Positions 21,346-31,643 of a DNA stretch of 64,000 nt are shown one piece after another. This DNA comes from Coprinellus micaceus (taxonomy: Eukaryota > Basidiomycota > Agaricomycetes > Agaricales > Psathyrellaceae). The position numbers were made by a program, and so were the translations under genes. The notes beneath the pieces are model-generated. The model searched no databases, was not told where the DNA came from, and worked only from the letters and a program-made list of their open reading frames with translations. Within the stretch, counting starts at the first letter, position 1, and the number at the start of each line of letters is the position of its first letter. Location: NCBI GenBank assembly GCA_951394405.1, contig OX596344.1, forward strand, positions 1,550,001 through 1,614,000, in the 5' to 3' direction.

Positions 21346-22007
21346 GATTATTGAACGAGCGGGGTACTAATACAGGGCGAGATAATATATACTTGAAAAC
21401 ACCGGTATAGTACAGTGCCCTAAGGCGATGAAGCGAACACCAACTAACAACTGAAGCTTGGATACCAGCCTCTATATATCCCGCAGACACGACTACACAA
21501 GTCAGTAACAAAATAAAGTCTGAGTAGCTAGCACGCCTAACCTTCTGTCAGGAAATGGCGGGGGATACATGAATCGGAGCACCTCGAGTGAGTCTACAGG
21601 GGCAGGCGATGGGGAGGTTAATAGGGCTATGGGCCGGCTGGTTGTGCTGAATGGACTCACCAAAGACCTTGGTCTGAAATTGTGGCGAAGGGGAGTAAAG
21701 AGGGGCGACGTGCACGGCGATGGCTGACAGGCATCGTGTTCGTTATAAGCGTCACTGCTCAATCATCAGAGGCGGCCTGGTCCTGCGATTGCAGTCGGTC
21801 AGCCGCTTGCCCTCTGTGGGATCTCAGCCGAAGCACAATTTACCGCTAAGTCCACACCTTACCTTGTACAGCGACCCTTGAGAGCAAAATTCAGGCTATT
21901 TAAATGACTGGGAGTCCAGCGAGAGACATGGACACTCACATTATTCAGTAAGATATAGCCAACACGCCGCATTGAGCTCGGTAAACGAGTATGGGGTATA
22001 CCTTGTG

Positions 22008-22190
22008 AAAATCCCCTAGCGGCACGAGCGAAAATCCCCCGCCAGGACCTGGGAATTAATCCCCGTTAAGCAAGAGAATATCCCCCGCCTTTGAACCGAG
22101 AGAATTTCCCCTGGTTATCAATTGACCGATCGGAGGCTTCCCTAGGGACTTCCCCCGTCCGGGGAATGTCTGAGGGAAAATCCCCCGTGG
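22008..22190. repeat. Right subterminal array of the AATCCCCCG motif
   Basis: About seven copies of AAATCCCC(C)G-like words occur in 180 bp, nearly all in one orientation (aaaatcccct, aaaatcccccg, ttaatccccg, tatcccccg, atttccccтg-like, ttcccccg, aaaatcccccg). This matches the motif of the left array. It ends 14 bp from the element's right terminus. Confidence 0.75.
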
Positions 22191-22610
22191 CGACCTACAC
22201 AGTGGGCCGCCAGGAACGTGTTCCAGTCCTTGCTCAAAGACGTAATCGGATCGTACGTAGCCATGACCGCAAAATAGGGGATACGATCTGGCATGTCCAC
22301 CAGGGCATTGGCATGATGCTTCTCGCCTCGTAGCCTAGTGTTATCTCGTGTGAGGTGACTTTGGGGATTGCGATCTGAGACATTGCGGGTGTCCGGAGAG
22401 TGTATTTCCTCGGTTCTACAGTCATATCATCAGATCTGTCTAGTAGGAGAGAGGAAGCGGGATAGTAACCCACCCCCCAAACTGCGGCCTTCGGGTTATC
22501 ACGCCGCCAACAGGGGTTGGCCGGCTTAGGTGGTGGATCCCCTTGCCGTTAGGATCGCCGTCATTGTCATCGCTTTGCCTCATTGAGACGCCGCGTTCGC
22601 TGCTGGACAT

Positions 22611-22960
22611 GTATGTTTGGGTAGAGCAGACCCGTGAAGGTAAGAGGACGGAAGCAGTGTCATCAAAAGTGTAATGGACGCGACGCGTTCAACAAGTTGG
22701 GGCTATTTGTGGCCGATTGTCCTCCTAATAAGGCTGTTTGCCACGAGGCGCCAAAGAGAGTAGCCCTGAGACCACGTATCTACTGGGACGAAAGTGAATG
22801 ACTTCGTGAAACAAGCCTTGGAGGTACCTAAGTATCACTCACGCCTCACGGAAGGCGGCTTAGAGGGCAGACGCATGTCCAACGATACATCTTGTATCTG
22901 AGCCAAGAGAAACCAGCGAAAACCAGTGAAGATAAATAATTCGTCCACGCAAGTACGTGA
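22611..22960. repeat. Duplicated 5' flank of FunK1 pseudogene
   Basis: This is the partner of 209-560, carrying the same ordered blocks ('gctatttgtggccgattgtcctcct', 'cacggaaggcggctt', 'agataaataattcgt' in parts). It lies upstream of the FunK1 start at 22610. From 22,961 to 23,220 no gene is visible. Confidence 0.65.
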
Positions 22961-23220
22961 TAGAGGTACACTGCCGGGCCCTACGCGTCTATATATGGGT
23001 ATCCCTGACGTCGCTCTGTCAATGCGATGTGGATTGGGCCACACCCAACTTAAGCACTCGGTCTACCGGGCTCTAGGAAATACGGCACCGCTGACTCGGA
23101 GGCGATGTACAGGTCAATGTATTGCTCTACCAGAAGCTCCAGGGTGAGCGGGATCCTGCTTGGTTCATTGGGAAATTTCCTCGGCTCGGGGAACCCTCGG
23201 ACATTCAAGGGCTGGCGAGG

Positions 23221-24403
23221 CTAGCCTGTAGCACGGGTACTGGCATGCTTGAGGATGCGGTGTTTGATGAGCGTATAAAACTTGGTGCACTCGGAATGTA
23301 GGAAGATTGGCCAGTTGAGAATGTCACACAGGGCGCAAAGATCGTTGAACTCGGAGAGGCGTCGAGGCTGGGCTTGGCTTGGGTAGGGAGAAGGGGAGGG
23401 AGACCTTGCACCAGCAAACCTAGGAACCCGCCTACCGGGTTGGGAAAGTTGCGCAACTCTAAGTTGGTGGTGATGAAGTGCAAGGGCATCGAGCGTCATT
23501 TCGATCATCTCCCACTCATCCGCTGGGACGCCGGGCGGCTGTGGGAAGGCACCTTTGCTTATCTCGTCGAACGTGCGACCCCTCTTTTCCTTGCACTTCC
23601 AGTAGGTCCTCTGGATCCAGTGCCCAAGAGCATGGCCGTCCCTCGACTTCCCATCGTGGTATCGGCAGACGATCCACACTAGGACAGCGATAAATGCCTC
23701 CACCTCGTGCCTGTAGACCTGCTTCACTTCTCCGTTCATAGCATCGTCGTCCAGCAACTCTGCCGCCGCGAAAATCCAGGTACCACCCCTTGAAAACTCA
23801 GAGGAGCCCCCAGGCCCCCGTTCTTCAGCTCCAAGTGTAGATTGTTTGCAGAAGTCGAAATCGCAAAGTCTGGGCATTTCGGCGACAGGGTCCCACTGCA
23901 AGTTAGTTTGAGTGATATGGGGATGTCGGATATCAACGCTCCAGAGAATGGCGTGGCCTGTAAGAGATGTATATGAGCTCGGGAGGCGGGGAGTTCATGC
24001 CTTAAGCCTCACAGTGGAAGAGCGCGAAGAAAGCCGAGAAGAAAACGTTCCAATTCTTGTTCAGGGAGGTAATCGGGCGGTATGTAACGATCATCACACG
24101 AAGGGGCGTTCGCTTGGTCTGGTCCATGGGCATATGCTCCTCCTCGTCTTGATGGATCGTGATATCTCGCGCAATGCGACCTTCAACCCTGCGGGGTACA
24201 ATGTTTTGGGTGACTTGGGGCTGCGTCCCCTGTATCCTAGACCAAATTTGTGAGATAATAGTAGCGGAGAGGAGCCTCGATCGGGCCACCCACTTCTCCA
24301 ACCGCAGCCTTTGAACCATCGCGCTTGAATGGTAGTTGGCTGGTAGCTTGGCGTCGCCGTCCCTGCGCTGCCGGGTCGGGGTATCAGTCTCGTTGCTGGA
24401 CAT
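23221..24403 (-). CDS. Truncated FunK1 pseudokinase with open reading frame
   Basis: The start is at 24403 (MSSNETDTPTRQRRDGDAK). The frame stays open through ITSLNKNWNVFFSAFFALFH. One intron (donor GTGAGG, about 24,009-23,960) joins it in phase to CHAILWSVDIRHPHITQTNL, LCDFDF and the FunK1 C-terminal region ending in TRATG at 23221. The product is about 370 aa. Compared with the full copy at 3184-5888 it lacks the whole N-terminal region and the glycine-loop/Lys part of the N-lobe. The HRD/HGD catalytic motif reads HPH, so it should not phosphorylate. Because splicing and frame are preserved it might be expressed as a pseudokinase. It may equally be a young pseudogene made by internal deletion. 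Confidence 0.6.
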
Positions 24404-25025
24404 GTATGGTAAAATCCGGCAGTGGGTGAAGGCGGGAGGAAGCAAGCAGCGTGCCCCCAGTGGATGGACAATAGCCTCCGACATGCGACTGGACGCGACG
24501 CGTTTGTGGCTATTTGGTTTACCGAAAGGGCAAGTCGGTCGGCCTCACGTGTGCAGAAGAAGGGAACAGACAAACACACAGGTGTGGGGGTGAGGTAAAT
24601 TAGGTAGCCGCCGTATTGTAAGGTGGGTATGGCGACGAAAGAGACAAGAAGAGTCGAGCCGTTTTGGGCACTTAAACTCTGTCTGTGCTTGAGATGAGCG
24701 ACTATCCTCGTCGCATGCGTGACGTGTGAGGCGATTCCCTTGCGTCACGGACCGGTGTTTAAGTCAAGAGTGGGTGTAACTTGAAATGCCTGGTATAATG
24801 CGGGAGGTGTTCATACAACACCACGCAATGGTACCATCGCGGTGGTGCGAATGATGGAGCGAGCCCAGCGTATTGGGAACACCTTCAGTGTATTTCTACA
24901 TCTTTCGGCTTCTCGCTTGGTTATACTGGGAGTGAAGGATACATGCGGTCTCATCATGGGTCCCTTCCATACGATCAATGAAGCATTGGGCGATATTGCT
25001 GTAACCCTGGTTGGTGGAATTCACA
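24404..25025. other. Spacer between FunK1 copy and NACHT gene
   Basis: The first 150 bp resemble the FunK1 5' flank (gacgcgacgcgtt, ttgtggctatttgg). The rest has no supported gene. The last part, 24896-25025, could be an alternative C-terminal exon of the NACHT gene if its last intron is spliced in another phase. Confidence 0.45.
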
Positions 25026-27402
25026 TCAATGCCTGACGGATAAGCGACGGGTAGACGCATACATCCCACCCAAAGATTTAAGAGTGAGTAGTCTTCCTTC
25101 ATCTTTGGGCAGCAATATTGTCAGCCAAGATATAGACGGTTGAGAGGAAGGGCTTACGGATCCGTACGCCCAGAACATTGCGCGGCCAGTATGCTTGGGC
25201 GTGCTGATGAAGCCCCAGTTGTCGTTGGAAAAGTGTGTGGTGGGCTCTGGCTGTTCCTGCAAGCGGGTAGTCAGTGCTAAGGACGACACTTGTTCACGTG
25301 CTGCATACCTTCAACACGTCTTCGATCGCCGACGCTGCCAATTCGAAGCTCCCCTTGAACGATCGAAAATATTCTCCCAGGTCGTTGAAGGATGTGTAAT
25401 ATCGGCGTTGGTGGACGAAGTATTCGGACGGCGACAGCTCCCTACGCGTCGCTTTTGAGTCCCATGATTTATTCTCAGAGGAGAACCTTCTGGACAAAGT
25501 GGGGGTCGTGTTTGATAGCCATGGCTAAGTGGCGACTGAACGAGCGGAAGGCGTAGTCGGAGATGCAGAGATCATCTAGAGCTTCACCCTGGGGAGGAAA
25601 AAGATGTGCGCTCCTTTGCCCTTGACACGCGTGAACAGCTGAGGAATGAAACACTTTACGAGCAGGGTGCGGTGATGTAGTGCCTGCGACAAGCCGGATA
25701 GAGGAGGGTCGAGGGCGCGCAGCGTGATCGAGAACTGTTCCTCGCGGGTTGTTGGATCCGGGAGAGCGGCAAATGCGTGTTCTATGGCGTCGACGATCTT
25801 CTCTGTAACCATCCGCAGCCGAGCCTTGTCCCGCACAGCGGTGAAGCGCTGGATGAATTCCGCCAACGAGCACTTCCCATGCTTTCTAGAGGTGGAGCTG
25901 AGCCAATCGTGGTCTAACAAAGTATAACGACGAAGAGGGAGTTGATGAAAAGGGTGGACTTGGGGTGGGTGGCACGAAAATGAGAAATGATATCTCCAAC
26001 CTCCTGTTTCACCAGTACGGGGTCGGCCGTGCAGGTGGACAGGTACGAGGTCCAATGCCAGAGGAATGCGTTCGCGGCATAGTCTACAGGAGTCGGGTAG
26101 CCCTTCACGGTCGTGTCCTTGTGTAAATGCTCAAAGCATCGGTAGGCCAAAGCCTTGTGAAAGGAGGGTAATACCCAGAGCCGACCGGACGGGCTCTCTG
26201 CACAGAGGAACTCACGGAAAGAGGAGTGGCAGAGTGTGACCGGGTCCTTGTCATCCTCCGGGGGAATTTGGAGGACAGCATGTAAATTCTCAAGGACGAT
26301 TGTGAGAGGGGTTCGGGCCAAAATGACTGTCGATATGATGACGGTGAAGGAACCATCCGAAAGCTGAACCAGTTTCCGTCGTTCGTCTGAGGTTGGCCAT
26401 GCTCCATACGACCGGATGATCCTGTCCTCCTCTGCAGCCTTCTTGAACGTCTCCCGCACTATTACGGTGATGTCTTCCTCGGACCCGTGGTGAGCAAGGT
26501 CAACCGTCGTGGGTGTTTTGATCTGGGCGATGCGTGTTCGGATGTGCTCCTCCACCCGACTCGATATGAAGAAGCGGAGGGGGGTGCGAGGATAATCCTG
26601 GTAGAACTGAACAATCCGGTCCATGAAGTTAGCGACTGCTGCTCGATCTTCGCACTCGTCGAGGCCGTCGACGACAGTCACGACTGGTCCCGTGATTAGA
26701 CGTTGAGCTAGGCGGCCAGGGTTGCGAAGGGCGGAGCGAAAGGGATCGAGGAAGAGGTGTTGGGATTGGAAATACAAGGGACTTGCTGTTAAAAGACCAA
26801 CATAATCCTTGATGGCTTTCTTCATAGGCGGTACCGTGGAGGGGATGGAAGAGGCTAGGCCGCTCGCCAACGTCCTGATGAATCTCTCGCTCTTGCTTCT
26901 GTCCCCAGACCCCCGGAAAAAGAAGAAGCCCGCCGCTAATCGGCCCTTCTTTGCAAACGTCTCCACTATCGTTTGGGCGATGGCAGATTTTCCGGACCCC
27001 ATGTAGCCATACAGCCATAGGACGTTACTAGGATCCTTGAGGACAGGAGCATCGTTGACCCACGACTTGACCTGTTTGATGACAGCCTCCCTCGTGCCAG
27101 GAAGACAAGTGGAGTTGGGAGGGGACCTTTTACGATCGCGTCTATATGATGCGTCTGGGATGGGGTTAAGCTTGTCATGGATGTCTAGCAGAGTATCTTA
27201 CAAGTCAACGCCGATCCTTTGCCACACGAAGACGAATTCTGGACGTACCGTAATCGCCGTTGGCAGAATATGTTATGTTGGTTACATACACCATTCCACC
27301 CTCCGCCACGTTGTTTTGCTGGCCGATTGTGAAATCGCGGGCATTGGCGAAGTAATTAGGCACACCTCCAGAACCGCTACCTTCCTTCACCGGCTCTGCC
27401 AT
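25026..27402 (-). CDS. NACHT-domain NLR-like protein (probable frameshift)
   Basis: The start is at 27402 (MAEPVKEGSGSGG). Exon 1 holds a short N-terminal motif, NARDFTIGQQNNVAEGG, of the kind that precedes NACHT in many mushroom NLRs. An intron joins GDYG to DIHDKLNPIPDASYRRDRKR, then PGTREAVIKQVKSWV. The NTPase shows Walker A GYMGSGKSAI (about 27,000), Walker B VVTVVDGLDEC and ISSRVEEHIR. The frame stops at 25914 (SLFVVILC). It resumes one base shifted as HDWLSSTSRKHGKCSLAEFI, which looks like a 1-nt indel. Family-like C-terminal sequence continues (FVHQRRYYTSFNDLGEYF, GRAMFWAYGS) to 25026 through two more introns. Fungal NLRs act in non-self recognition and cell death. Without the frameshift this would be about 750 aa with no WD or ankyrin repeats. 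Confidence 0.75.
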
Positions 27403-27917
27403 GGCGTGCTGAGAGGGGAGGGGGTGAGGGAGAGATAGTCGGCGTTGGTCTATCAGCCACGAAGCGCGAGACGAGTCACTATCCCATCCTCCTGAGGAAT
27501 GTTATGCCTCTGTGTGTCGCTGTGGGCGCCAACTCGTGGAAAACGCTAAAACGGTGCTTTGGCTCTTCTGACCACGTTTGTGGCTTCCTCGTTGCGGCGA
27601 CAGCTGACAAGACTTTCCCTGCAAGAAAGATCTGATCGGTGGACTGTAGGTCCATATTTGCATCCCAATACTTCAAGTTGTGAAGAACGGGGTCGGGAAT
27701 TTCGAGACAAAGCCAGGCCGGTTGCAGTTGAGGTTCCCTGGATCTTTGCAATTGATAAGATTAGATTACAGAGATCTACCCCGGTTAGCTTCCGCCGTCA
27801 GCAGCCGCTTTCAAGTTCAGATGATGACTGAGCAGCTTGAATTGACGCCATGTTCTCCGAGTATCCTGCCTCAAGTCAACCTGGCTTGAACGTCAACCCC
27901 GACCTTTGGTGACAACC
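27403..27917. other. Divergent intergenic region
   Basis: This is 515 bp between the NLR start (minus) and the carrier start (plus). Short ORFs are present without support. It should contain both promoters. No motif is called. Confidence 0.5.
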
Positions 27918-29209
27918 ATGGCTGTCCAGGATGGAGAGCGACAACCTCTACTCGACCCGAGCAACAAATCGAGCTCTCAGCCCACCCCCACCATAGATGA
28001 TGCTGGTACTTCTCTGCTCAACAATGGCGAGGAAATTCCCAAGGCGGGCGAGGATGCTGGGTACAACCGCAGCAGATTTGCTGTACAGGTTGCTGTAACT
28101 CTCCTGGGCCTGACAGGCCTTGTACTACTCATCAAACACCTTATCGACACTGGCGACACCGAGGTGGGGTCGCTTCTGCCAGGGTGCTGCGCGGTACTGA
28201 CTCAAGATGCCCATAGTTTGACCTCAAGGGTGCCCTGAAGAAGGCCTTGGGAGGTGGTCTCAGTGGCGCAGCTGGTGAGTCGCATTCTTGCTTATTGAAG
28301 CCGTATTCTAAGCGTCGCGGCAGCCATGGTCCTCCAAGTCTTCATATTCATGGTACCCTACCTCGCCTGCTGCCCTAGGGCATAACTGACACCCGCATCT
28401 AGCCCCTCCGCACCATCATGAACTACCAGTACCGGTTCGGTACCTCCACAACCACGGCTGCAACCACATTGTACGCCGATGGAGGGTGGACCCGGTATTA
28501 TCAAGGCCTCAGCGCTGCGCTCCTCCAGGGCCCCATCTCTCGCTTCGGGGACACCGCCGCCAATGCTGGTATCCTCGCCCTCTTGCGATCCAACCCTGTC
28601 CTGAAACGCCTTCCTGCCTTCATCCAAACCATATTCGCCTCCCTCGCAGCGGCGGCTTTCCGCATCGTCCTTACCCCTATTGACACTGTCAAAACGACAC
28701 TACAGGCCCAGGGTAAACCGGGCATGGCGATCTTGAAGGCACGAGTCAAGCGGTATGGCATTGGGACGCTCTGGTACGGGGCACTGGCTACGGCTGCTGC
28801 CACTTTCGTCGGTCACTATCCCTGGTTCTCCACGTACAACTACCTGGAGGACGTCCTTCCCGAACCACAGACCACGTTCGAGAAGCTCAGCAGGAGGGCC
28901 TTCATCGGGTTCGTTGCCTCGATCGTGTCGGATACGATTTCGAACTCCCTCAGAGTGGTCAAGACCTACCGCCAGGTCAACGATACCCGCATTGGATACG
29001 TCGCTGCCGCACGCAATGTAATCGAAGCGGATGGCTGGGTGGGCCTACTGGGGAGAGGTCTGAAGACGAGGATTCTGGCTAATGGGTTGCAAGGCCTTAC
29101 GTTCTCAGTCCTCTGGAGGTTCTTCCTTGACCTGTGAGTGCTTGTGGACCTCGTCAGTATCTCGTCTAACAAATCATACAGCTGGGACAACAAGACCAAG
29201 ACGGGATAG
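27918..29209 (+). CDS. Mitochondrial carrier family (SLC25-like) protein
   Basis: ATG at 27918 is in good context (aaccATGgc). There are five exons. The first ends HLIDTGDTE, small exons FDLKGALKKALGGGLSGA and MVLQVFIFM follow, then a long exon from PLRTIMNYQYRFGT, and a last exon WDNKTKTG with stop at 29207-29209. The product is about 345 aa. The N-terminal 50 residues are polar and precede a hydrophobic helix (RFAVQVAVTLLGLTGLVLL). The central repeat carries the carrier signature TPIDTVKTTLQAQGK (P-x-D-x-x-K). A weaker one is SNSLRVVKTYRQ. This supports a six-helix inner-membrane metabolite carrier. The substrate cannot be told from sequence, and the degenerate signatures mean it is a divergent member. 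Confidence 0.8.
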
Positions 29210-29360
29210 CGTAGACTACACATCGAATCAGAATCGGTAGAAATGAACATATCACGAATCCTGCAATAGAGCAAGGCGTTCAAAGGAAAACGAGAAGCAA
29301 TAGTAGTATACATACATAATGGTGAGTCTATGGTATGATGGGGTTTATAACTGCCCAGAT

Positions 29361-30815
29361 CTATCGTACAGCCCCCATGCGGATGGGGCCCTCCGCCAAA
29401 TCCTCCACCGACACCTCAACCCCATGAGACGCGATCGTTGCAATAGCTGTATAAATTCGGTCTGACAAATCCTCCGTTGGCCGAATCCTTATCTCCTCAA
29501 GGCGTGCCGGGCCATCTTTCGCTACAAGCACCCTGGACAGCGCCATCGAGATGAAGTCCTCCGAGACGTTATAGTCGACCGTCAGTTCCAGCTTCGTCAA
29601 CAGCGGCAACAGCCTATCCCGTTCGTTCCCCTCCCCCCACGTCAACGCTCCCAGCAGGCTGTGCGTGACAGTCGGGGCCTCCAGTGGCGCTGAGTAGACG
29701 ATGAGGGACGTCAGCGTCGGGAGGTACTTGAGCCCCTCCACGAGTTGATAATCCAACAATGCCGTCTTCCGTAGGTGCAATGTGCGCAGGCACCGGAGCC
29801 TCGACAGGAAAGACACAAATTCAGCACAGAACGGCGAGCGCAGGTTGCAAATGCGCAGCGTCTCCAAGTGGGGGAAGCAGAGCTGGGGGAAGAGTCCGCG
29901 CAGGTCGACTGTCTCGTTTGAGGGTGGAGTCATGATCGTGAAAGACCGAATGTGGTCGTGTTGGTGTCGGATGGCCCTCCCCCGACCGTATACGGAGGGG
30001 AAGCCGTCGAGGAAGATGAACCCTGCCTGTTCGAGTCTCGAAGTTTGGAGAAGAACGTCGATGCAGTCGTCGATGCTGACAGCCATCATGGGGATTGTCG
30101 TTAATTGCGACCAAGGGAACTTGAATATGAGCGGGGAACAGTTGAGGCATTCCAAAGAACGCAGCTGGGGCGCCGTCGAGAACACGTCGAGTTTACCGGT
30201 GAGGCCGGTTTCTTCATCGCTCATCCCGAGGCTAAGTTCGCGCAGGAGGGGAAGGCGCTTGCGGATATGGGCGAGATACTTGAAGGCGGCGTTGGGGAGG
30301 TAGAAGAACATATACTGCCATCTCTCCGAGTGTTCCATCAAGGCGTCAAGAATGGGGTTGGGGGATAAAAACATCATCTCTTCGTCCCAGAACAGATAGA
30401 CGGTCAGCGGGCATGCACCCGATCGAACCATCCACTCTCTAACCAGACCGAGTTGCCGCGCCGATGAAGAAATCATGGAGGTGGCCGACCGTATCGAGAG
30501 TAGGCTGCTGGTGCTATTGCTCCGGCTCCGAGAGCTGGGCGAAGTGCTGCCCAGTTGAAGGAAGAGGCGCGACCACAGGCGCGGTGTGGCCAACGCCGTC
30601 TTGCGCCATCGCGTGCAGATCTGTGATACCAGAAGGGGGACATGAATCGTGTTCAGCGGGTCCACAGCGCCGTCGACGCAATGCAGGAATATTTCCGATA
30701 GCAGCTCCGATGGGATCGTGCCTGACGGGTCTCCGGCGGTGGTGTTCCCTCCACCCTGCAACTGTAATAGGAACTCCTGGTGGTCCTGGTCGATCATGGA
30801 AAGAAGAGTCGCCAT
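29361..30815 (-). CDS. F-box protein, intronless
   Basis: A single 484-aa ORF starts at 30815 (MATLLSMIDQDHQEF). The F-box-like motif is near residues 33-80: IPSELLSEIFLHCVD ... PLLVSQICTRWRKTALATP, then RLWSRLFL. This is the typical basidiomycete F-box pattern. The remainder is leucine-rich with irregular repeats (LRSLECLNCSPL, FPHLETLRICNL, LRTLHLRKTALL), suggesting LRR-like substrate recognition. Such proteins recruit targets to SCF ubiquitin ligases through Skp1. The target is unknown. Family members are numerous in Agaricomycetes. The gene is convergent with the carrier gene, 151 bp between stops. Confidence 0.85.
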   Translation of the reverse strand: MATLLSMIDQDHQEFLLQLQGGGNTTAGDPSGTIPSELLSEIFLHCVDGAVDPLNTIHVPLLVSQICTRWRKTALATPRLWSRLFLQLGSTSPSSRSRSNSTSSLLSIRSATSMISSSARQLGLVREWMVRSGACPLTVYLFWDEEMMFLSPNPILDALMEHSERWQYMFFYLPNAAFKYLAHIRKRLPLLRELSLGMSDEETGLTGKLDVFSTAPQLRSLECLNCSPLIFKFPWSQLTTIPMMAVSIDDCIDVLLQTSRLEQAGFIFLDGFPSVYGRGRAIRHQHDHIRSFTIMTPPSNETVDLRGLFPQLCFPHLETLRICNLRSPFCAEFVSFLSRLRCLRTLHLRKTALLDYQLVEGLKYLPTLTSLIVYSAPLEAPTVTHSLLGALTWGEGNERDRLLPLLTKLELTVDYNVSEDFISMALSRVLVAKDGPARLEEIRIRPTEDLSDRIYTAIATIASHGVEVSVEDLAEGPIRMGAVR

Positions 30816-31643
30816 CCTGCTGGATTCTGGACCCTGGGTCCTGAAATATGCGAGGAAGACGGGAGAGAGGTAGCGACGTTGGTCGGCTGATAGATAGATA
30901 GATAGTCGATCGGTGGTAAACTGGCTAGCTGCCTGTTGTGATCTTCTTCAGGGTGACGGTACTGGCGTTATCGGCAAGAATCACCCACCCCAGGAGATCG
31001 GATCCAAGGGCAGAAAGATGTCAGGCGACGTTCGATCGCAGAGTATCGTTGGGAACGTGGCGCATATGTTATATCCACGCACACAACACGCCAATCGATG
31101 CAAGGTGAGAAGGGAAGGAGGGGCTGCGAACAGTGGATCTGGGTCAGTTCGGCTTGATCTAATTGTGACAAAAGCTTAATCTTGTACCGTTTGGTGCTTT
31201 CAAGGGTCTTCAAAGGGTTCGTATCCGGAAGAACGGTGAATATGGCATTTTGAGTTTCTGGATTGAATCGTTGCGACTGAGAGATCAGGTTCAAGGACCA
31301 GATAGCGCCCGATCGATCATCATCACCACCGGCAGAGTTTGTGGGACCATGTTTGGTCCTTCCAAATTTGGCCATCCATATCCCCTCTGGTGCCGGTGGC
31401 AAAGCCTGGAGAGGCTAGCGCAGAGCTAAATTCTCGGGAATCACATTTAGGATTACTCGGAATGGAGGGTGACGCGGGGGATATCGCCGCTGGACGGCTC
31501 TCCTGGGTCAGAGGTCCTAGTCTCGAAGAAACTAGACGTCAGCCCTACCGTTTGAGTTTATCCCAGCCTGAACTGAGAGATGAACTCCTTGGTTTCGTCG
31601 CTCCTCCCTCGCTCCCTCTCGCTCACTCTCTCGGTATTCCTAC
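30816..31643. other. Divergent intergenic region with GATA microsatellite
   Basis: This is 828 bp between the F-box start (minus) and the small gene at 31644 (plus). It contains a short run of GATA units near 30,890-30,905. No gene is supported. Confidence 0.5.

Larger units (their letters stand above)
20985..22204. mobile_element. Non-autonomous CACTA-like DNA transposon with subterminal arrays
   Basis: The element is 1,220 bp and interrupts a FunK1 pseudogene whose two halves align across it with the uninterrupted copy at 23.2-24.4 kb. The ends are inverted: CACTGTGTACG at 20985 and CACTGTGTAGG on the minus strand from 22204. The first nine bases are identical and weaker pairing continues for about 28 bp. 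It is flanked by a 3-bp GGC duplication. Both ends carry dense arrays of a C5G/CG5 word (see separate entries). No coding sequence lies between. CACT termini, 3-bp duplications and subterminal motif arrays in both orientations are the hallmarks of CACTA/EnSpm elements, where the arrays bind the transposition proteins. The assignment is by structure only, with no transposase seen. Confidence 0.65.
20259..22610 (-). pseudogene. FunK1 kinase pseudogene split by a CACTA-like element
   Basis: Read downward, an N-terminus at 22610 (MSSSERGVSM) is followed by a piece matching the end of the N-lobe (about 22,205-22,270; compare the copy at 24,020-24,090). The 1,220-bp mobile element at 20985-22204 comes next. 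After it lies LWSVDIRHRDITQAN (about 20,860-20,905), then a frameshift before TPKLCDFDLC, and a broken C-terminal domain to 20259 (FNDLCALGDILRWPIF). The HRD aspartate survives but at least two frame breaks and the insertion disable the gene. Between 22,270 and 22,500 most of the N-lobe is absent, as in the copy at 23221-24403, so both may descend from one internally deleted ancestor. Confidence 0.75.
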
